The notes: generated from the letters alone by a model not told the origin. DNA of 64,000 nt from CAYMSO01 sp964393185 (GCA_964393185.1 CAYMSO010000003.1:86998-150997), one strand, 5' to 3'; shown: positions 27,309-36,267, counted from the stretch's first letter. Numbers and translations are program-made.

Positions 27309-27959
27309 ATGAAATTGAATAAAATATTTAGGTTAAGTTTTGTATTAGTTTTACTATTTCAATTTAGTTTTATCGCTTCTGTAGAAGCGGTAACTACTTC
27401 ACCTACAAGTAGAACAGGGACAGCAGGGCAATCTGTGACTATAGCGCTTACCGCTACTCCACAGGCTGGCGAGAATGCTGTTCAGGTAAGAATAACTGCA
27501 TCAAACATGACTATAACTAACTACACACCTCCAGCAAGTGGTTGGATTGTACAAAATGCTGACTGTAATTATCCTGGTTACTATAATGCTAGCAATGTTT
27601 GTTTCACATTGGGTAAATCTACCGACATAACTAATGGTGAATCACTGGGTACTATTACTGCTACCTTAGGAAGTACTGGTACTGCAACTTTGACAAAGGC
27701 TTCGGGTACAGAATATGCTACAGGTAGCGGCTCCAGAGCAAACACTGGCACATTAGTTACCTATACAATTTCTGGTAGTGGTACAGGAGGAAACACAAAT
27801 ACAGGAGGCACTTTACCAAAGACTGGCCTTAGCGATACATTGTACGACTACAGATACATTCTTTATGCTGCATTAGCTTTTTGCCTAAGTATACTTACAT
27901 ATGTAATTGCTAAAGAAAAGAAAGCTAATTCAAGCACTGGTTTCTGGGCGGGCAATTAA
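27309..27959 (+). CDS. LPXTG surface protein with cohesin-like domain
   Basis: A 216-residue protein with a signal peptide (residues 1-28, ending VEA), one beta domain, a Gly/Thr linker (GSGTGGNTNTGG), and a sorting-type C-terminus: LPKTG (169-173), a hydrophobic helix and a basic tail (KEKKANSS). The beta domain has NADCNYPGYYNASNVCFTLGKSTDITNGESLGTI, clearly paralogous to that of the protein at 24055-24645. The LPKTG signal implies attachment by a sortase, which is not in this window. The patatin gene begins directly after its stop, so the two are co-transcribed. Confidence 0.8.
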   Translation: MKLNKIFRLSFVLVLLFQFSFIASVEAVTTSPTSRTGTAGQSVTIALTATPQAGENAVQVRITASNMTITNYTPPASGWIVQNADCNYPGYYNASNVCFTLGKSTDITNGESLGTITATLGSTGTATLTKASGTEYATGSGSRANTGTLVTYTISGSGTGGNTNTGGTLPKTGLSDTLYDYRYILYAALAFCLSILTYVIAKEKKANSSTGFWAGN

Positions 27960-28745
27960 ATGTTCACTATATTTAAGAAACACAAGAAAATAGCTTTATC
28001 TATGCGTGGCGGTGGAGCCAGATGCATTTCCTATATAGGCATACTCAAAGCTCTAGAAAAACTTCAAATCCATCCCGAAATCATTTTGTGCTCAAGTGGC
28101 GGTGCAATTATAGGCAGTCTTTATGCTGCAGGTTATACTGTTGACCAAATGACTCAAATTGCCCATTCTGTTAAAGTGAAAGATTTTGTTGGTACATCCT
28201 CATTTAAATATCTTAGCTTGTTAAGTGTAGAAAAAGTAAAAGCTAAATTAAATGACCTATTTGGGAACAAAAAACATGAAGATTGCAAAATTAATTTATA
28301 TATACAATGCACAAATTTAGAAACCTGTATTTGCGAAAATCTTAGTTCGGGTGAAATCAAAGAAAATCTGATGTGTTCAATAGCTCATCCTTTGCTACTG
28401 CCCAACATAACTTTGGCTAACACTAAATATATGGATGGAGATTTTACAGCAACTTTCGGTGCCAAGTTCCTACGCGAACAAGATTGTAATTTTGTCGTAG
28501 GTCTTTATCCGGGTAGCTATACATCTGTGCTTAATTTGGAATCGAACAATCCTTTAAACCGTGTCAGAAAAGGAATAGCCATTATGCAAGATAATATGCT
28601 TCGGGAAGACCTTAAAAATAACCCTGTCGACTTACTTTTCGATAATTTAGCAGAAGGAATTCCTTTTTTAGATTTTAGCCAGACAGATAAAATGATAGAT
28701 GATGCTTACAGAATTGGGCTAACAGAACTTCCAAAATATTTTTAA
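27960..28745 (+). CDS. Patatin-like phospholipase
   Basis: A 261-residue protein of the patatin/RssA type, a family of serine lipid acyl hydrolases. An oxyanion-type loop is present in MRGGGARCISYIGILKALEKL. The nucleophile elbow is CSSGG with Ser46, where the usual first Gly of GxSxG is Cys. The dyad aspartate is Asp159 in YMDGDF. There is no signal peptide, so it acts inside or at the inner face of the membrane. ATG 27960 overlaps nothing and follows the LPXTG gene stop directly. Its own stop abuts the convergent gene at 28746. Confidence 0.88.
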   Translation: MFTIFKKHKKIALSMRGGGARCISYIGILKALEKLQIHPEIILCSSGGAIIGSLYAAGYTVDQMTQIAHSVKVKDFVGTSSFKYLSLLSVEKVKAKLNDLFGNKKHEDCKINLYIQCTNLETCICENLSSGEIKENLMCSIAHPLLLPNITLANTKYMDGDFTATFGAKFLREQDCNFVVGLYPGSYTSVLNLESNNPLNRVRKGIAIMQDNMLREDLKNNPVDLLFDNLAEGIPFLDFSQTDKMIDDAYRIGLTELPKYF

Positions 28746-30158
28746 TCACCTTACAATTCTTACTTCTACGGCCTTCGAAATCACTCCAAGAATTTTATCT
28801 TCTCTCAAATTGTAGATTATTATATCCCCAGAAAATGGTTTAGTCTGGGATTGATATTCACGAGTATTTACGTAATTCCTTAAATCTTCTTTAGAAAATG
28901 ATTCTATAAATAAATAATTGTCATCCAGACTAATTTTAGCTGTTTCTAAACTTCTATTTTCAACTCTAATTAATTCTATAGTTTCGGATTTATCCAAATC
29001 AAAAAGCATTATTTTAAATAAACCATGCGTACCTACCTCTTCGGAATATCTTTCTGAGTAAACAATTTTGTTAGATTTATTAAAAAATTGTGCATCAAAA
29101 CTTTGCTTCTTTTTTGAAGTTAGAACTTTAGTATCTCTACTACTATTTTGTTTAACAATATAGGATCCAACACTATCTCCACTGAAGAACTCAAAATGCG
29201 AGTAAATTAGCTCATTATTCAAGTTTACATCATTTATGTCTATAAACTGTCCCAGAGAAATTACTTCGTCTGTGTTTAAATAATTTAGATAAAAATTGCT
29301 ATTAGAAGATTTATAGACAATAAATCTTCCATCTTCGGAAATTAAAAAGCTTAGAATATCAGATGCTGTGGCTTGTGGATTAATTTGTTCCAAGATAACT
29401 TTATCATCCTTAATTTCGCTAACTCTATAGATTCTATTACCGGACATAGGTACTAATGTTTCTCCGTATTTTTCTCCATCTTGCATTGTTATAAAAATTT
29501 CCGAAGTTACATGATTAAATTGTAATGAGTTAACAATTTTATTCTCTAGTTCAAAATCGATAATTCTATTTGTTTTAAGATTTTTTAAGAAAATATTACT
29601 TGAATAATCTTTGGGATTTTCTATGGCTATAATAAGTAAGTCTTTGTGAATATCGTAAAATTCTATGTCAGGGTGACTAAAAAGGGTTCGTGTCTGGTCA
29701 GATCCTATTTCAGCCAAGATCACATTCTGAGTTTCATTTCCTCGATCAAGGTAAGCAAATTGTATTGGTTTAGTAGTGAATTTAATAATATAGTCCTCTG
29801 CCACTTTTTTGCCTCCAGCATCTTTTACATCTTTTTTTATTATAACTGTGTAATTCTTGCTATTTTCTAATATAGTTTTAAAAGAAATGAATAATCTTCG
29901 CTGTCCAGACCAACTTATCGAAAATTCACTTTCTGGATAAATAGTTATATTTTTTTGAAACGATTCTTTATCCATTGGTCTACTAAAGAGAATTTCTATT
30001 TGTTGATTGGCGACTTCAGCAGAATTCACGTCACCTTTTACCTTAAAATCCTGAGCTCTTGAGCTTGCATTCAAATTAAGGCTTATAAGTCCTAAAGTTA
30101 TTAACAGTAAAATTAAAATTACGAAAATAATAAATTTATAAAACTGTTTGCCTTTCAT
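28746..30158 (-). CDS. Signal-anchored protein with bacterial Ig-like domain and beta-propeller-like repeats
   Basis: A 470-residue protein with a membrane anchor (residues about 8-28). A Big_5/SbsA Ig-like domain follows (about 45-130): VANQQIEILFSRPMDKESFQKNITIYPE...YTVIIKKDVKDAGGKKVAEDYIIKFTT. The remaining residues form repeated beta blades (for example FLISEDGRFIVYKSSNSNFYLNYL, KIVYSERYSEEVGTHGLFKIMLFDLD, ISLDDNYLFIESFSKEDLRNYVNT), consistent with a TolB-like propeller. It overlaps ycgQ by 4 bases and so belongs to the ycgR-ycgQ operon. It may be the extracellular binding component of that system, which is inference. Confidence 0.7.
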   Translation of the reverse strand: MKGKQFYKFIIFVILILLLITLGLISLNLNASSRAQDFKVKGDVNSAEVANQQIEILFSRPMDKESFQKNITIYPESEFSISWSGQRRLFISFKTILENSKNYTVIIKKDVKDAGGKKVAEDYIIKFTTKPIQFAYLDRGNETQNVILAEIGSDQTRTLFSHPDIEFYDIHKDLLIIAIENPKDYSSNIFLKNLKTNRIIDFELENKIVNSLQFNHVTSEIFITMQDGEKYGETLVPMSGNRIYRVSEIKDDKVILEQINPQATASDILSFLISEDGRFIVYKSSNSNFYLNYLNTDEVISLGQFIDINDVNLNNELIYSHFEFFSGDSVGSYIVKQNSSRDTKVLTSKKKQSFDAQFFNKSNKIVYSERYSEEVGTHGLFKIMLFDLDKSETIELIRVENRSLETAKISLDDNYLFIESFSKEDLRNYVNTREYQSQTKPFSGDIIIYNLREDKILGVISKAVEVRIVR

Positions 30159-31003
30159 AGATATGGGTTAGCTGGTTCACTAATTTTTTTAATACTATCT
30201 GGTTTAATAGCTATTTCTTTCTGATTGTTTGTCTCGGTAATCTCGAAAATTCCTTTTATTTCTAACCAGTCATCATCTTTGAACTCTTCTTGAGAATTGT
30301 TTACCACAATAATTCCAGTAGGTACAGCATCTACGGCACAACACCTAACTACAAACCTAGAGATTAAAAATTGATTAGAATCAAGATAATCTGGCTTAAA
30401 AACAAAACCTGTTACATTTACTTTTTTCCCAACGTAATCATCTAAATTAGGATTTCTGTTAAACTCAATTGCCCAATCTTTCATAGTATATTTATCTGTA
30501 CCAAAGTTGAATGCTTTTTCTTGATTACTAAAAGAAATATCAGCCCCTATTGAATTTAAGTCGCCTAGTCTATTCTGTACCGTAATTTTCGTAAGAGCTT
30601 TAGGAGGAATAATCAAAGCCAGTGTAATAATTAGAATTAAAAGTACCAGGCTAATGTTTTTGCGTGTATACTCCAAAATATCTGTCTTAAGTATAAGTAA
30701 GGCCAATATTAAAGCAGATATAAAATATAGCTTAAAATAGCCCGAGAATATAATCAGCAAGAAACCGGAAATAAACAATCTACTGTCTTTAGCTTTTTCT
30801 AACTCATTAATTAATTTAAATCTTTCTAAATATATTTTATAGGACCAAGTTATTCCTATAGATAGACTTATTAGGCTCATAGCAAGAGATAATAAAGCAT
30901 ATCTTTCGTTTATATATTTATTTAAATTATCGCTTAAATACAAATAAATACTATGTGTAGATAAACTTACTATAATAGATGTAAAAATCAGTTTTTTGAT
31001 CAT
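30155..31003 (-). CDS. YcgQ/DUF1980-type membrane protein
   Basis: A 282-residue protein with about four to five N-terminal membrane helices and a soluble C-terminal domain. The DUF1980 signature is FVVRCCAVDAVPTGIIVV (Cys221-Cys222), close to the family's RF.ItCCaADA..vG. The strand MKDWAIEFNRNPNLDDYVGKKVNVTGFVFK, also from the family, precedes it. Family members pair with YcgR-type permeases, as here. The paired cysteines suggest metal or redox binding. It overlaps the permease gene by 1 base and the Ig/propeller gene by 4 bases. Confidence 0.85.
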   Translation of the reverse strand: MIKKLIFTSIIVSLSTHSIYLYLSDNLNKYINERYALLSLAMSLISLSIGITWSYKIYLERFKLINELEKAKDSRLFISGFLLIIFSGYFKLYFISALILALLILKTDILEYTRKNISLVLLILIITLALIIPPKALTKITVQNRLGDLNSIGADISFSNQEKAFNFGTDKYTMKDWAIEFNRNPNLDDYVGKKVNVTGFVFKPDYLDSNQFLISRFVVRCCAVDAVPTGIIVVNNSQEEFKDDDWLEIKGIFEITETNNQKEIAIKPDSIKKISEPANPYL

Positions 31004-31992
31004 TACAAAAAGTAATTAACTATTAGTCCAGTAATAATACTGAGTAGAGAAACCAAAAACGTCATGATTATTAACGTTCTCACTTTAAAGGTAGTTTTTA
31101 GCATAGTCAAAATCTTTATATCTATCATTGGACCAAAAACTAAAAATGTTAGGATAGAACCTTTTGTAAATTTATCAGCATAGCCAAGTACTACAAAGGC
31201 ATCAACATTAGAGCAAATAGAAATAGTAAAAGCAAAAATCATCATAGCCAAAACAGATAGAATTATATTGTTTCCAATCGATTCTAGAACAGATTCCGGA
31301 ACAAATGTGCGAATGTTAGCTGCAATCAAAGCACCAACGCTCAACATTTTCATGACTTCAATAAATTCATCCTGAAAAACCTTAATTCCTTTATCTAGCT
31401 TTGATTGTATATGTTCATGATCATGAGAGTGGCATTGAATATTAAATCTCTGTGTTATTAACTCCTCTTGATTTTTAAGGTAACTAAAGAGCAATCCTAC
31501 AAAATTTGCAATGAACAAAGCTGCTATAAACCTTATTATTACATATGAGTAGTCTGGGTCAAACGCTCTCCAAGTAGCGAATAAAGTTACAGGGTTAATA
31601 ATTGGTGCAGCAAGTAGAAAAGTAATTGCTTGAGATGGCTTAAATCCTTTAAGCATTAGTCTTCGACTAACAGGTACGTTGCCACATTCACATACAGGCA
31701 TTAGTATTCCTGCGAAAGAAATAAACAAGTGAGAGAAAAATTTATTCTTTGGCAATTTATTCAAAACCCAATCTTCTTGAACATATACAGCTACGAGTGC
31801 AGAGATTAAAGTTCCAAAAATAACAAATGGTAGTGCCTCCACAATTATACCTAGCAGAAGTGTAAGCATATCCTGCAAGACTTCGGAAATTTCAAGCCTA
31901 ATGTTGCCGAGCTCTAATACAATTAGAGAGAAGGCGATAAACACAATGGCAAATAGTTTATAAATAATGTTTTTGTCTAAATAGGTTTTCAT
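31003..31992 (-). CDS. YcgR/ArsP-type permease
   Basis: A 329-residue permease of the DUF318 (ArsP/YraQ/YcgR) family with about eight helices in two repeats. GILMPVCECGNVPVSRRLMLKGFKPSQAITFLLAAPIINPVTL carries the conserved C101-E-C103-G. ISICSNVDAFVVLGYADKFTKGSILTFLVFGPMIDIK is the second repeat. The cytoplasmic loop holds a metal-binding-like CHSHDHEH (187-194). It is the first gene of a three-gene overlapping operon. It probably transports a metal or metalloid compound; the substrate is unproven in this family branch. Confidence 0.88.
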   Translation of the reverse strand: MKTYLDKNIIYKLFAIVFIAFSLIVLELGNIRLEISEVLQDMLTLLLGIIVEALPFVIFGTLISALVAVYVQEDWVLNKLPKNKFFSHLFISFAGILMPVCECGNVPVSRRLMLKGFKPSQAITFLLAAPIINPVTLFATWRAFDPDYSYVIIRFIAALFIANFVGLLFSYLKNQEELITQRFNIQCHSHDHEHIQSKLDKGIKVFQDEFIEVMKMLSVGALIAANIRTFVPESVLESIGNNIILSVLAMMIFAFTISICSNVDAFVVLGYADKFTKGSILTFLVFGPMIDIKILTMLKTTFKVRTLIIMTFLVSLLSIITGLIVNYFL

Positions 31993-32132
31993 TTAATAAT
32001 TTCTACTTAGACTATTATACTTACCTTAATACCAGATTAACAATTTTTATAACACTAATTTTACTTGCTGCGCTTATGCTATTGCCCTTAATAGAAATGG
32101 TAACAATTTGTGCGCATGAGTAGCTTTCCTAA

Positions 32133-32402
32133 TCAAGCTTCCTGTTCATTTTTGACTAGGCTTGCTTCGTAATGTGGTGGTTCGTCCCCTGAAATTAAAA
32201 GTTCTCGTCCTGGTGGGGTATTGTTTAGATTTAGCATTAAGAATTCAAATGAATCTCTGAGTAGCGTAGGTGGCTGATTCTCTGCAATAGCTGCAATAAT
32301 TTCGGCAAGACTATCACAATTGCTGTATTCAGGAGGAATGCTAAAACTTTCGTAACCTTCAATTGTCCTAACTCTGTGGATAATAGTTTCTGGTATAGGC
32401 AT
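32133..32402 (-). CDS. Hypothetical 89-residue protein
   Basis: A small acidic soluble protein (MPIPETIIHRVRTIEGYESF...) with no recognised family. It has no membrane helix and one cysteine. It is divergent from the sigma-factor gene, with about 165 bases between starts. It is chosen over an overlapping frame (32237-32482) because its composition is more protein-like and it has an ATG start. Confidence 0.5.
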   Translation of the reverse strand: MPIPETIIHRVRTIEGYESFSIPPEYSNCDSLAEIIAAIAENQPPTLLRDSFEFLMLNLNNTPPGRELLISGDEPPHYEASLVKNEQEA

Positions 32403-32566
32403 AATATTAAATTAACAATAAATAAATTAAATCGGTGAATTGTATCATCATTAAAATATTTAGCAAAGCAAAATACTATCAAAGCTAAGATTACTATCCA
32501 ATAAATACTTTTTTGTAACAGTATTTGATATATTTATAGAAGATACTAATCGATTAGTAATTGTTG

Positions 32567-33133
32567 ATGAATCCGTACGAAAAACTCACAGATATAGAGT
32601 TGGTAGACAAGTTTGTCTCTAGTAAAGATAAAAACTATTTTGGTGAGATATATCGACGATATTTAAAAATCATCTATAAATTCGTATACATAAGAGTAGG
32701 CGATAAGACTATAACTGAAGATATCGTTGCGGACACCTTTATGGTAATTCTTGATGTTATAGATAATTACGATCGAAAAAGTAAACTCAGTACATTTTTT
32801 TGTGGCATTGCTTTGAATAAAATACGTCAGCATTGGCAAAAGAAAAATCAGAGCAAATCAGTTGAGTTGGAAGATGAATTATTTATTCACGAAGAACCAA
32901 CTGAACGTGATGAGAAAAAACAAGATTGGCTGGAAAAAAATTTAACACTAGTTTTGGGCGAACTGCCCGAAAAATATAGAAATGTATTAGTTGAAAGATT
33001 TTTGAATCAGAAAAATATAAGACAGACCGCCAAAGAATTAAACATTTCCGAAGCCAATGTTAGAGTTATGCAAAATCGAGCAATCAAAATGGCACAGCAG
33101 ACTGCCCAAAACATTTTAAATAAAGCAATTTGA
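32567..33133 (+). CDS. ECF-type RNA polymerase sigma factor
   Basis: A protein of about 188 residues with sigma regions 2 and 4. Region 2 is in FGEIYRRYLKIIYKFVYIRVGDKTITEDIVADTFMVILDVIDNYDRKSKLSTFFCGIALNKIRQHW. Region 4 is in LTLVLGELPEKYRNVLVERFLNQKNIRQTAKELNISEANVRVMQNRAIKMA, which has the helix-turn-helix. It would direct polymerase to a specific promoter set. ATG 32567 is preferred over the TTG two codons earlier. The VWA membrane protein gene begins 6 bases after its stop, a layout often seen for a sigma factor and its membrane regulator. Confidence 0.93.
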   Translation: MNPYEKLTDIELVDKFVSSKDKNYFGEIYRRYLKIIYKFVYIRVGDKTITEDIVADTFMVILDVIDNYDRKSKLSTFFCGIALNKIRQHWQKKNQSKSVELEDELFIHEEPTERDEKKQDWLEKNLTLVLGELPEKYRNVLVERFLNQKNIRQTAKELNISEANVRVMQNRAIKMAQQTAQNILNKAI

Positions 33134-33138
33134 AATTA

Positions 33139-35043
33139 ATGAGTAATTTTGACATTAACGAAAAAGACATTATAAAAGCTTTGAGAGCAAAGTCTGATCT
33201 TGCCGTGCCATCAGAAATATTTGAAAATAAACTTAAATCTCAATTAGAAAATAACATGAAAAATTCGAAGTTCTTGAACATAAAGTTTAAGTGGAATTAC
33301 GCTTTTAGTATGATTTTTATGCTCATGTTTGTTGGAATTGCCGCCAGTGGATACTTAGGTTTCGATAAAAATTTCTTGAATAAATCAGACAAAAAAATTA
33401 ATGACTGGGTTTATAAACAAACAGATATAAGTGAAGACTTTCTGGGGGGATTACTATTTAATCAAGGAGCTTCTTACAATTCAAAGCAACTTGCAATGCC
33501 AGAATCTTCAGCTCTAATGGATTCTGACAATTTGGGATTCTCGGCTGGAGGGGCGAAGGATATTAATAATTTTAGAGAAAATATTAGAAATGGATTTTTG
33601 CCACTTGTGACAGATATTACCCACGAAGGTTTGTATTACGATTATTACTTCGACACTGGTAAGCAAGATGAATGTAAAGAACTATTCTGCCCTAGCTATA
33701 GTTTTGCCAAAACTCCCGATCCATTTTCGGCCAAAGATGAATACTATATGACAGTGGGACTGAACTCAGGAATTAAAGAAAGTGATTTTGAAAGAAAAAA
33801 ACTTAATCTTGTCGTAGTTTTGGACATTTCTGGATCTATGTCCTCTCCATTTGATCAATATTACTACGATACTTTTGGTAACTATGTAGAAAGAGAAGAC
33901 TGGACAGATAAAACAAAAATGGAAATAGCAACCGACAGCATTGCAAATATGCTAGATCATTTGAACGAAGATGACAGCTTAGGTGTAGTACTTTTTGACG
34001 AAGTTTCCTATTTGGGAAAACCAATCTCTAAAGTTGGTGATACAGATATGGAAGCTATTAAAAAAGAAATTCTAAAACTTCAACCCCAGGGTGGAACCAA
34101 TATGCAAGCAGGATTAGAGGAGGCTGAACAACTATTTTCTGATCTGAAGGATATGGACCCAGATGAATACGAGAATAGAATAATATTTTTAACAGATGCT
34201 ATGCCAAATACAGGCTATGTTGGCGGCGACGACTTGCTTGAAATTACAGAAGATAATGCAGAAGATAAAATTTATACAACATATATAGGAGTAGGGGTAG
34301 ATTTTAACACTGAACTTGTCGAGAAAATTACAAAGGTAAAAGGTGCAAATTATTATTCAATTCATTCAGAAGAGGATTTTAAAAAAAGACTGGGTGATGA
34401 GTTTGAGTTTATGGTAACGCCTTTAGTATTTGACTTAAGATTAAAAATAGAATCAAAATCATTTGAAATAGAAAAAGTTTATGGATCTCCTGAAGCAGAC
34501 AAAGCTACAGGTGAAATGCTTAGAGTGAATACACTATTTCCTTCAGCATCAGAAGAAGGTGAAGTGAGAGGTGGTGTAGTATTGGTCAAATTAAAAAGAC
34601 TCTCCACAAAATCTGCAGATTTGAAAATTTCAGCCTTGTATCAGAATAGGGAGGGAAAAAATTTTGATATTGAAGAAGAAGTAGAATTTCCCGACAATGA
34701 TTCTCCTTATTTCGACAATACCGGTATTAGAAAGGCAATACTCTTAACAAGATATGCAAATTTGATGCAGGATTGGATTAAGATAGAAGAAATGTTGTCG
34801 AGCAAATCAAGAGTTCCTGTACCTCCAATTGTAGATTTCTACTACCAGGAGGGTATACCTCTACCACCAGAAGAATACGATTACTCGGAATGGGAAAGAG
34901 GCTCAATTTCTTTGAGTGTTAACGGTGCATATAAAGAACTAATTAAGAAGTTTAAAAATTACTTCGAATCCGAAGCCAAAATATTGGAAGACAATAAGTT
35001 AAATACGGAAGTCGACCTGCTAGAAATACTAACAAAAGACTAA
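33139..35043 (+). CDS. Membrane protein with von Willebrand A domain, possible sigma regulator
   Basis: A protein of about 634 residues. A cytoplasmic N-terminus of about 50 residues (FDINEKDIIKALRAKSDLAVPSEIFENKLKSQL) resembles the short N-terminal parts of anti-sigma factors. One membrane helix occurs at 54-75. A VWA domain follows, with MIDAS motif VVLDISGSMSS (Asp229), a conserved Thr in GGTNMQAGL and FLTDAMPNTGYVG. The C-terminal region (DLKISALYQNREG...AILLTRYANLMQDWI) is like the end of YfbK-type Ca-activated channel-like proteins. The VWA part lies outside the cell. Co-transcription with the ECF sigma gene suggests it senses an envelope signal and holds the sigma factor, an inference. 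Confidence 0.85.
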   Translation: MSNFDINEKDIIKALRAKSDLAVPSEIFENKLKSQLENNMKNSKFLNIKFKWNYAFSMIFMLMFVGIAASGYLGFDKNFLNKSDKKINDWVYKQTDISEDFLGGLLFNQGASYNSKQLAMPESSALMDSDNLGFSAGGAKDINNFRENIRNGFLPLVTDITHEGLYYDYYFDTGKQDECKELFCPSYSFAKTPDPFSAKDEYYMTVGLNSGIKESDFERKKLNLVVVLDISGSMSSPFDQYYYDTFGNYVEREDWTDKTKMEIATDSIANMLDHLNEDDSLGVVLFDEVSYLGKPISKVGDTDMEAIKKEILKLQPQGGTNMQAGLEEAEQLFSDLKDMDPDEYENRIIFLTDAMPNTGYVGGDDLLEITEDNAEDKIYTTYIGVGVDFNTELVEKITKVKGANYYSIHSEEDFKKRLGDEFEFMVTPLVFDLRLKIESKSFEIEKVYGSPEADKATGEMLRVNTLFPSASEEGEVRGGVVLVKLKRLSTKSADLKISALYQNREGKNFDIEEEVEFPDNDSPYFDNTGIRKAILLTRYANLMQDWIKIEEMLSSKSRVPVPPIVDFYYQEGIPLPPEEYDYSEWERGSISLSVNGAYKELIKKFKNYFESEAKILEDNKLNTEVDLLEILTKD

Positions 35044-35050
35044 CTTTAAT

Positions 35051-35086
35051 CTGCAGAGGTACATATATACGTATATATCTCTGCAG
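35051..35086. terminator. Imperfect 36-base palindrome after the VWA gene
   Basis: CTGCAGAG and CTCTGCAG (perfect 8-bp outer arms) enclose an alternating TATATA/ACGT inner part that also pairs mostly. It lies 8 bases after the VWA stop. There is no U-tract; it is read as a likely termination or mRNA-end hairpin. Confidence 0.5.
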
Positions 35087-35107
35087 ACAACTACATTCAC
35101 AAAAATT

Positions 35108-35113
35108 TATAAT
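35108..35113 (+). promoter_or_regulatory. -10 box TATAAT of the NADAR gene
   Basis: A perfect TATAAT whose last base is the first base of the TTG at 35113. That TTG therefore cannot lie in the transcript, and ATG 35137 becomes the start, with a leader of about 17 bases. Confidence 0.5.
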
Positions 35114-35136
35114 TGCAACAATTACAGAAAAGCCAA

Positions 35137-35631
35137 ATGCCTATACCAGAACCTATTCCTGAACAAGCTCTAAACGACCAAAGTCATGAATTGTTCTTTG
35201 ATAACTCACATCCATTATCTAATGTTTATCCTTGCAACATAGAAATTGATGGAGTAGTTTATCCGAGTGCCGAGCATGCTTATCACTGTTCAAAATTTGT
35301 AGATCCAAATATAGTTAGAGAAATCCTGAGGCAAAAAGATCCCATAGATGCAAAGTATCTAGCCCATAAAAATAGCTCTTACTTAAGAGATGATTGGGAT
35401 AGCATAAAACTTAAGGTAATGGTTAAGATAATAGAGGCAAAGCTAGCTCAGAATCCAGAAGTAAGAACCATACTAATGAATACCGGTAATAAGATTCTTA
35501 TAGAAGAATCACCAGATGATTCCAACTGGGGAATGATCTGGACTCAAGATAACACATTAGAAGGTAGAAACTGGGCAGGTAGAATTCTTATGACCAGACG
35601 TCAGAAATTATACAGACAAGAAAACATGTAG
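35137..35631 (+). CDS. NADAR-family protein (YbiA/RibX-like N-glycosidase)
   Basis: A protein of about 164 residues of the NADAR superfamily, enzymes acting on N-glycosidic bonds of riboflavin intermediates or ADP-ribose derivatives. The motifs are LFFDNSHPLSNVYPCNIEIDGVVYPSAEHAYHCSKFVD (the usual F.g...LSN....i...G..ypsvEhayqa.Kf), an internal RDDWDSIKLKVMVKIIEAKLAQNPEVRTILMNTG (W...k...M...l..Kf.qn..l...Ll.TG), and IEESPDDSNWGM followed by GRNWAGRILM. The key Glu/Trp residues are present. Its 3' end overlaps the convergent DUF2461 gene by 24 bases. The exact substrate cannot be told. Confidence 0.88.
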   Translation: MPIPEPIPEQALNDQSHELFFDNSHPLSNVYPCNIEIDGVVYPSAEHAYHCSKFVDPNIVREILRQKDPIDAKYLAHKNSSYLRDDWDSIKLKVMVKIIEAKLAQNPEVRTILMNTGNKILIEESPDDSNWGMIWTQDNTLEGRNWAGRILMTRRQKLYRQENM

Positions 35632-36267
35632 CGGCTTTTGCAATTTGTATAGACCAACAATGATATTAAGGAATTCTGAAGACATTACAATATCGTCCGT
35701 AAACTGTCTACCTACAACAAAATGCTTATTCTTGATTACTTCGGCGGCAGGATGATTTTTGTCAAAACCTGTAGGAACTCTAGAGAGTTTTTCTTCTCCC
35801 ATACTTAACTCTCCAAAAGCCTGTTTAAAATCCTTATTCTCGATAATTTCTTTAAAACTATCAAAATTCTTGTATATTTTCTCTCTAATGGAATTCAATT
35901 TTTTAGGATCGGGCATGTAAATACCTCCACCAATAAAACTGTTTCCTGGCTGTATATGAAGGTAATAGCCAGGATTTAAAGCCTTCCTTCCTCCTTTAGA
36001 TACAAATCCGCCAAAGTTGGTTTTATAAGGAGATTTGTCTTTAGAGAATCTAGTGTCTCTATTGAGTCGAAAAATATAAATATCCTTTTCTGGATCAGTA
36101 ATACTATCATCAAATTCAGAAATTTCTAATCCAACATGATTCATAAAAACTCTGAAGTTCTCTTTAGCTGTTTGGTATTTTGATTTATTTTCTAACATCC
36201 ACTCTCTATTATTATTTTTTGAAAGTTCTTGCAGAAACTCAATCGTGGACTTTTCTATTTTAATCAT
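35608..36267 (-). CDS. DUF2461 (TIGR02453) family protein
   Basis: A 219-residue protein matching DUF2461: FLQELSKNNNREWMLENKSKYQTAKENFRVFM, IYRLNRDTRFSKDKSPYKTNFGGFVSKGGRKALNPGYYLHIQPGNSFIGGGIYMPDP, and PTGFDKNHPAAEVIKNKHFVVGR near the C-terminus. The family is soluble, widespread and of unknown function. It follows msrB with an 8-base overlap, so the two are translationally coupled; the pairing hints at a shared repair or stress role, not proven. Confidence 0.85.
   Translation of the reverse strand: MIKIEKSTIEFLQELSKNNNREWMLENKSKYQTAKENFRVFMNHVGLEISEFDDSITDPEKDIYIFRLNRDTRFSKDKSPYKTNFGGFVSKGGRKALNPGYYLHIQPGNSFIGGGIYMPDPKKLNSIREKIYKNFDSFKEIIENKDFKQAFGELSMGEEKLSRVPTGFDKNHPAAEVIKNKHFVVGRQFTDDIVMSSEFLNIIVGLYKLQKPLHVFLSV

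Noticed and set aside
32237..32482. Alternative minus-strand frame overlapping the 89-residue gene
   Set aside because: Composition is poorer and it overlaps the better frame 32133-32402; both remain uncertain.
35113..35136. TTG start for the NADAR gene
   Set aside because: The TTG overlaps the last base of a perfect TATAAT box, so transcription should start after it.
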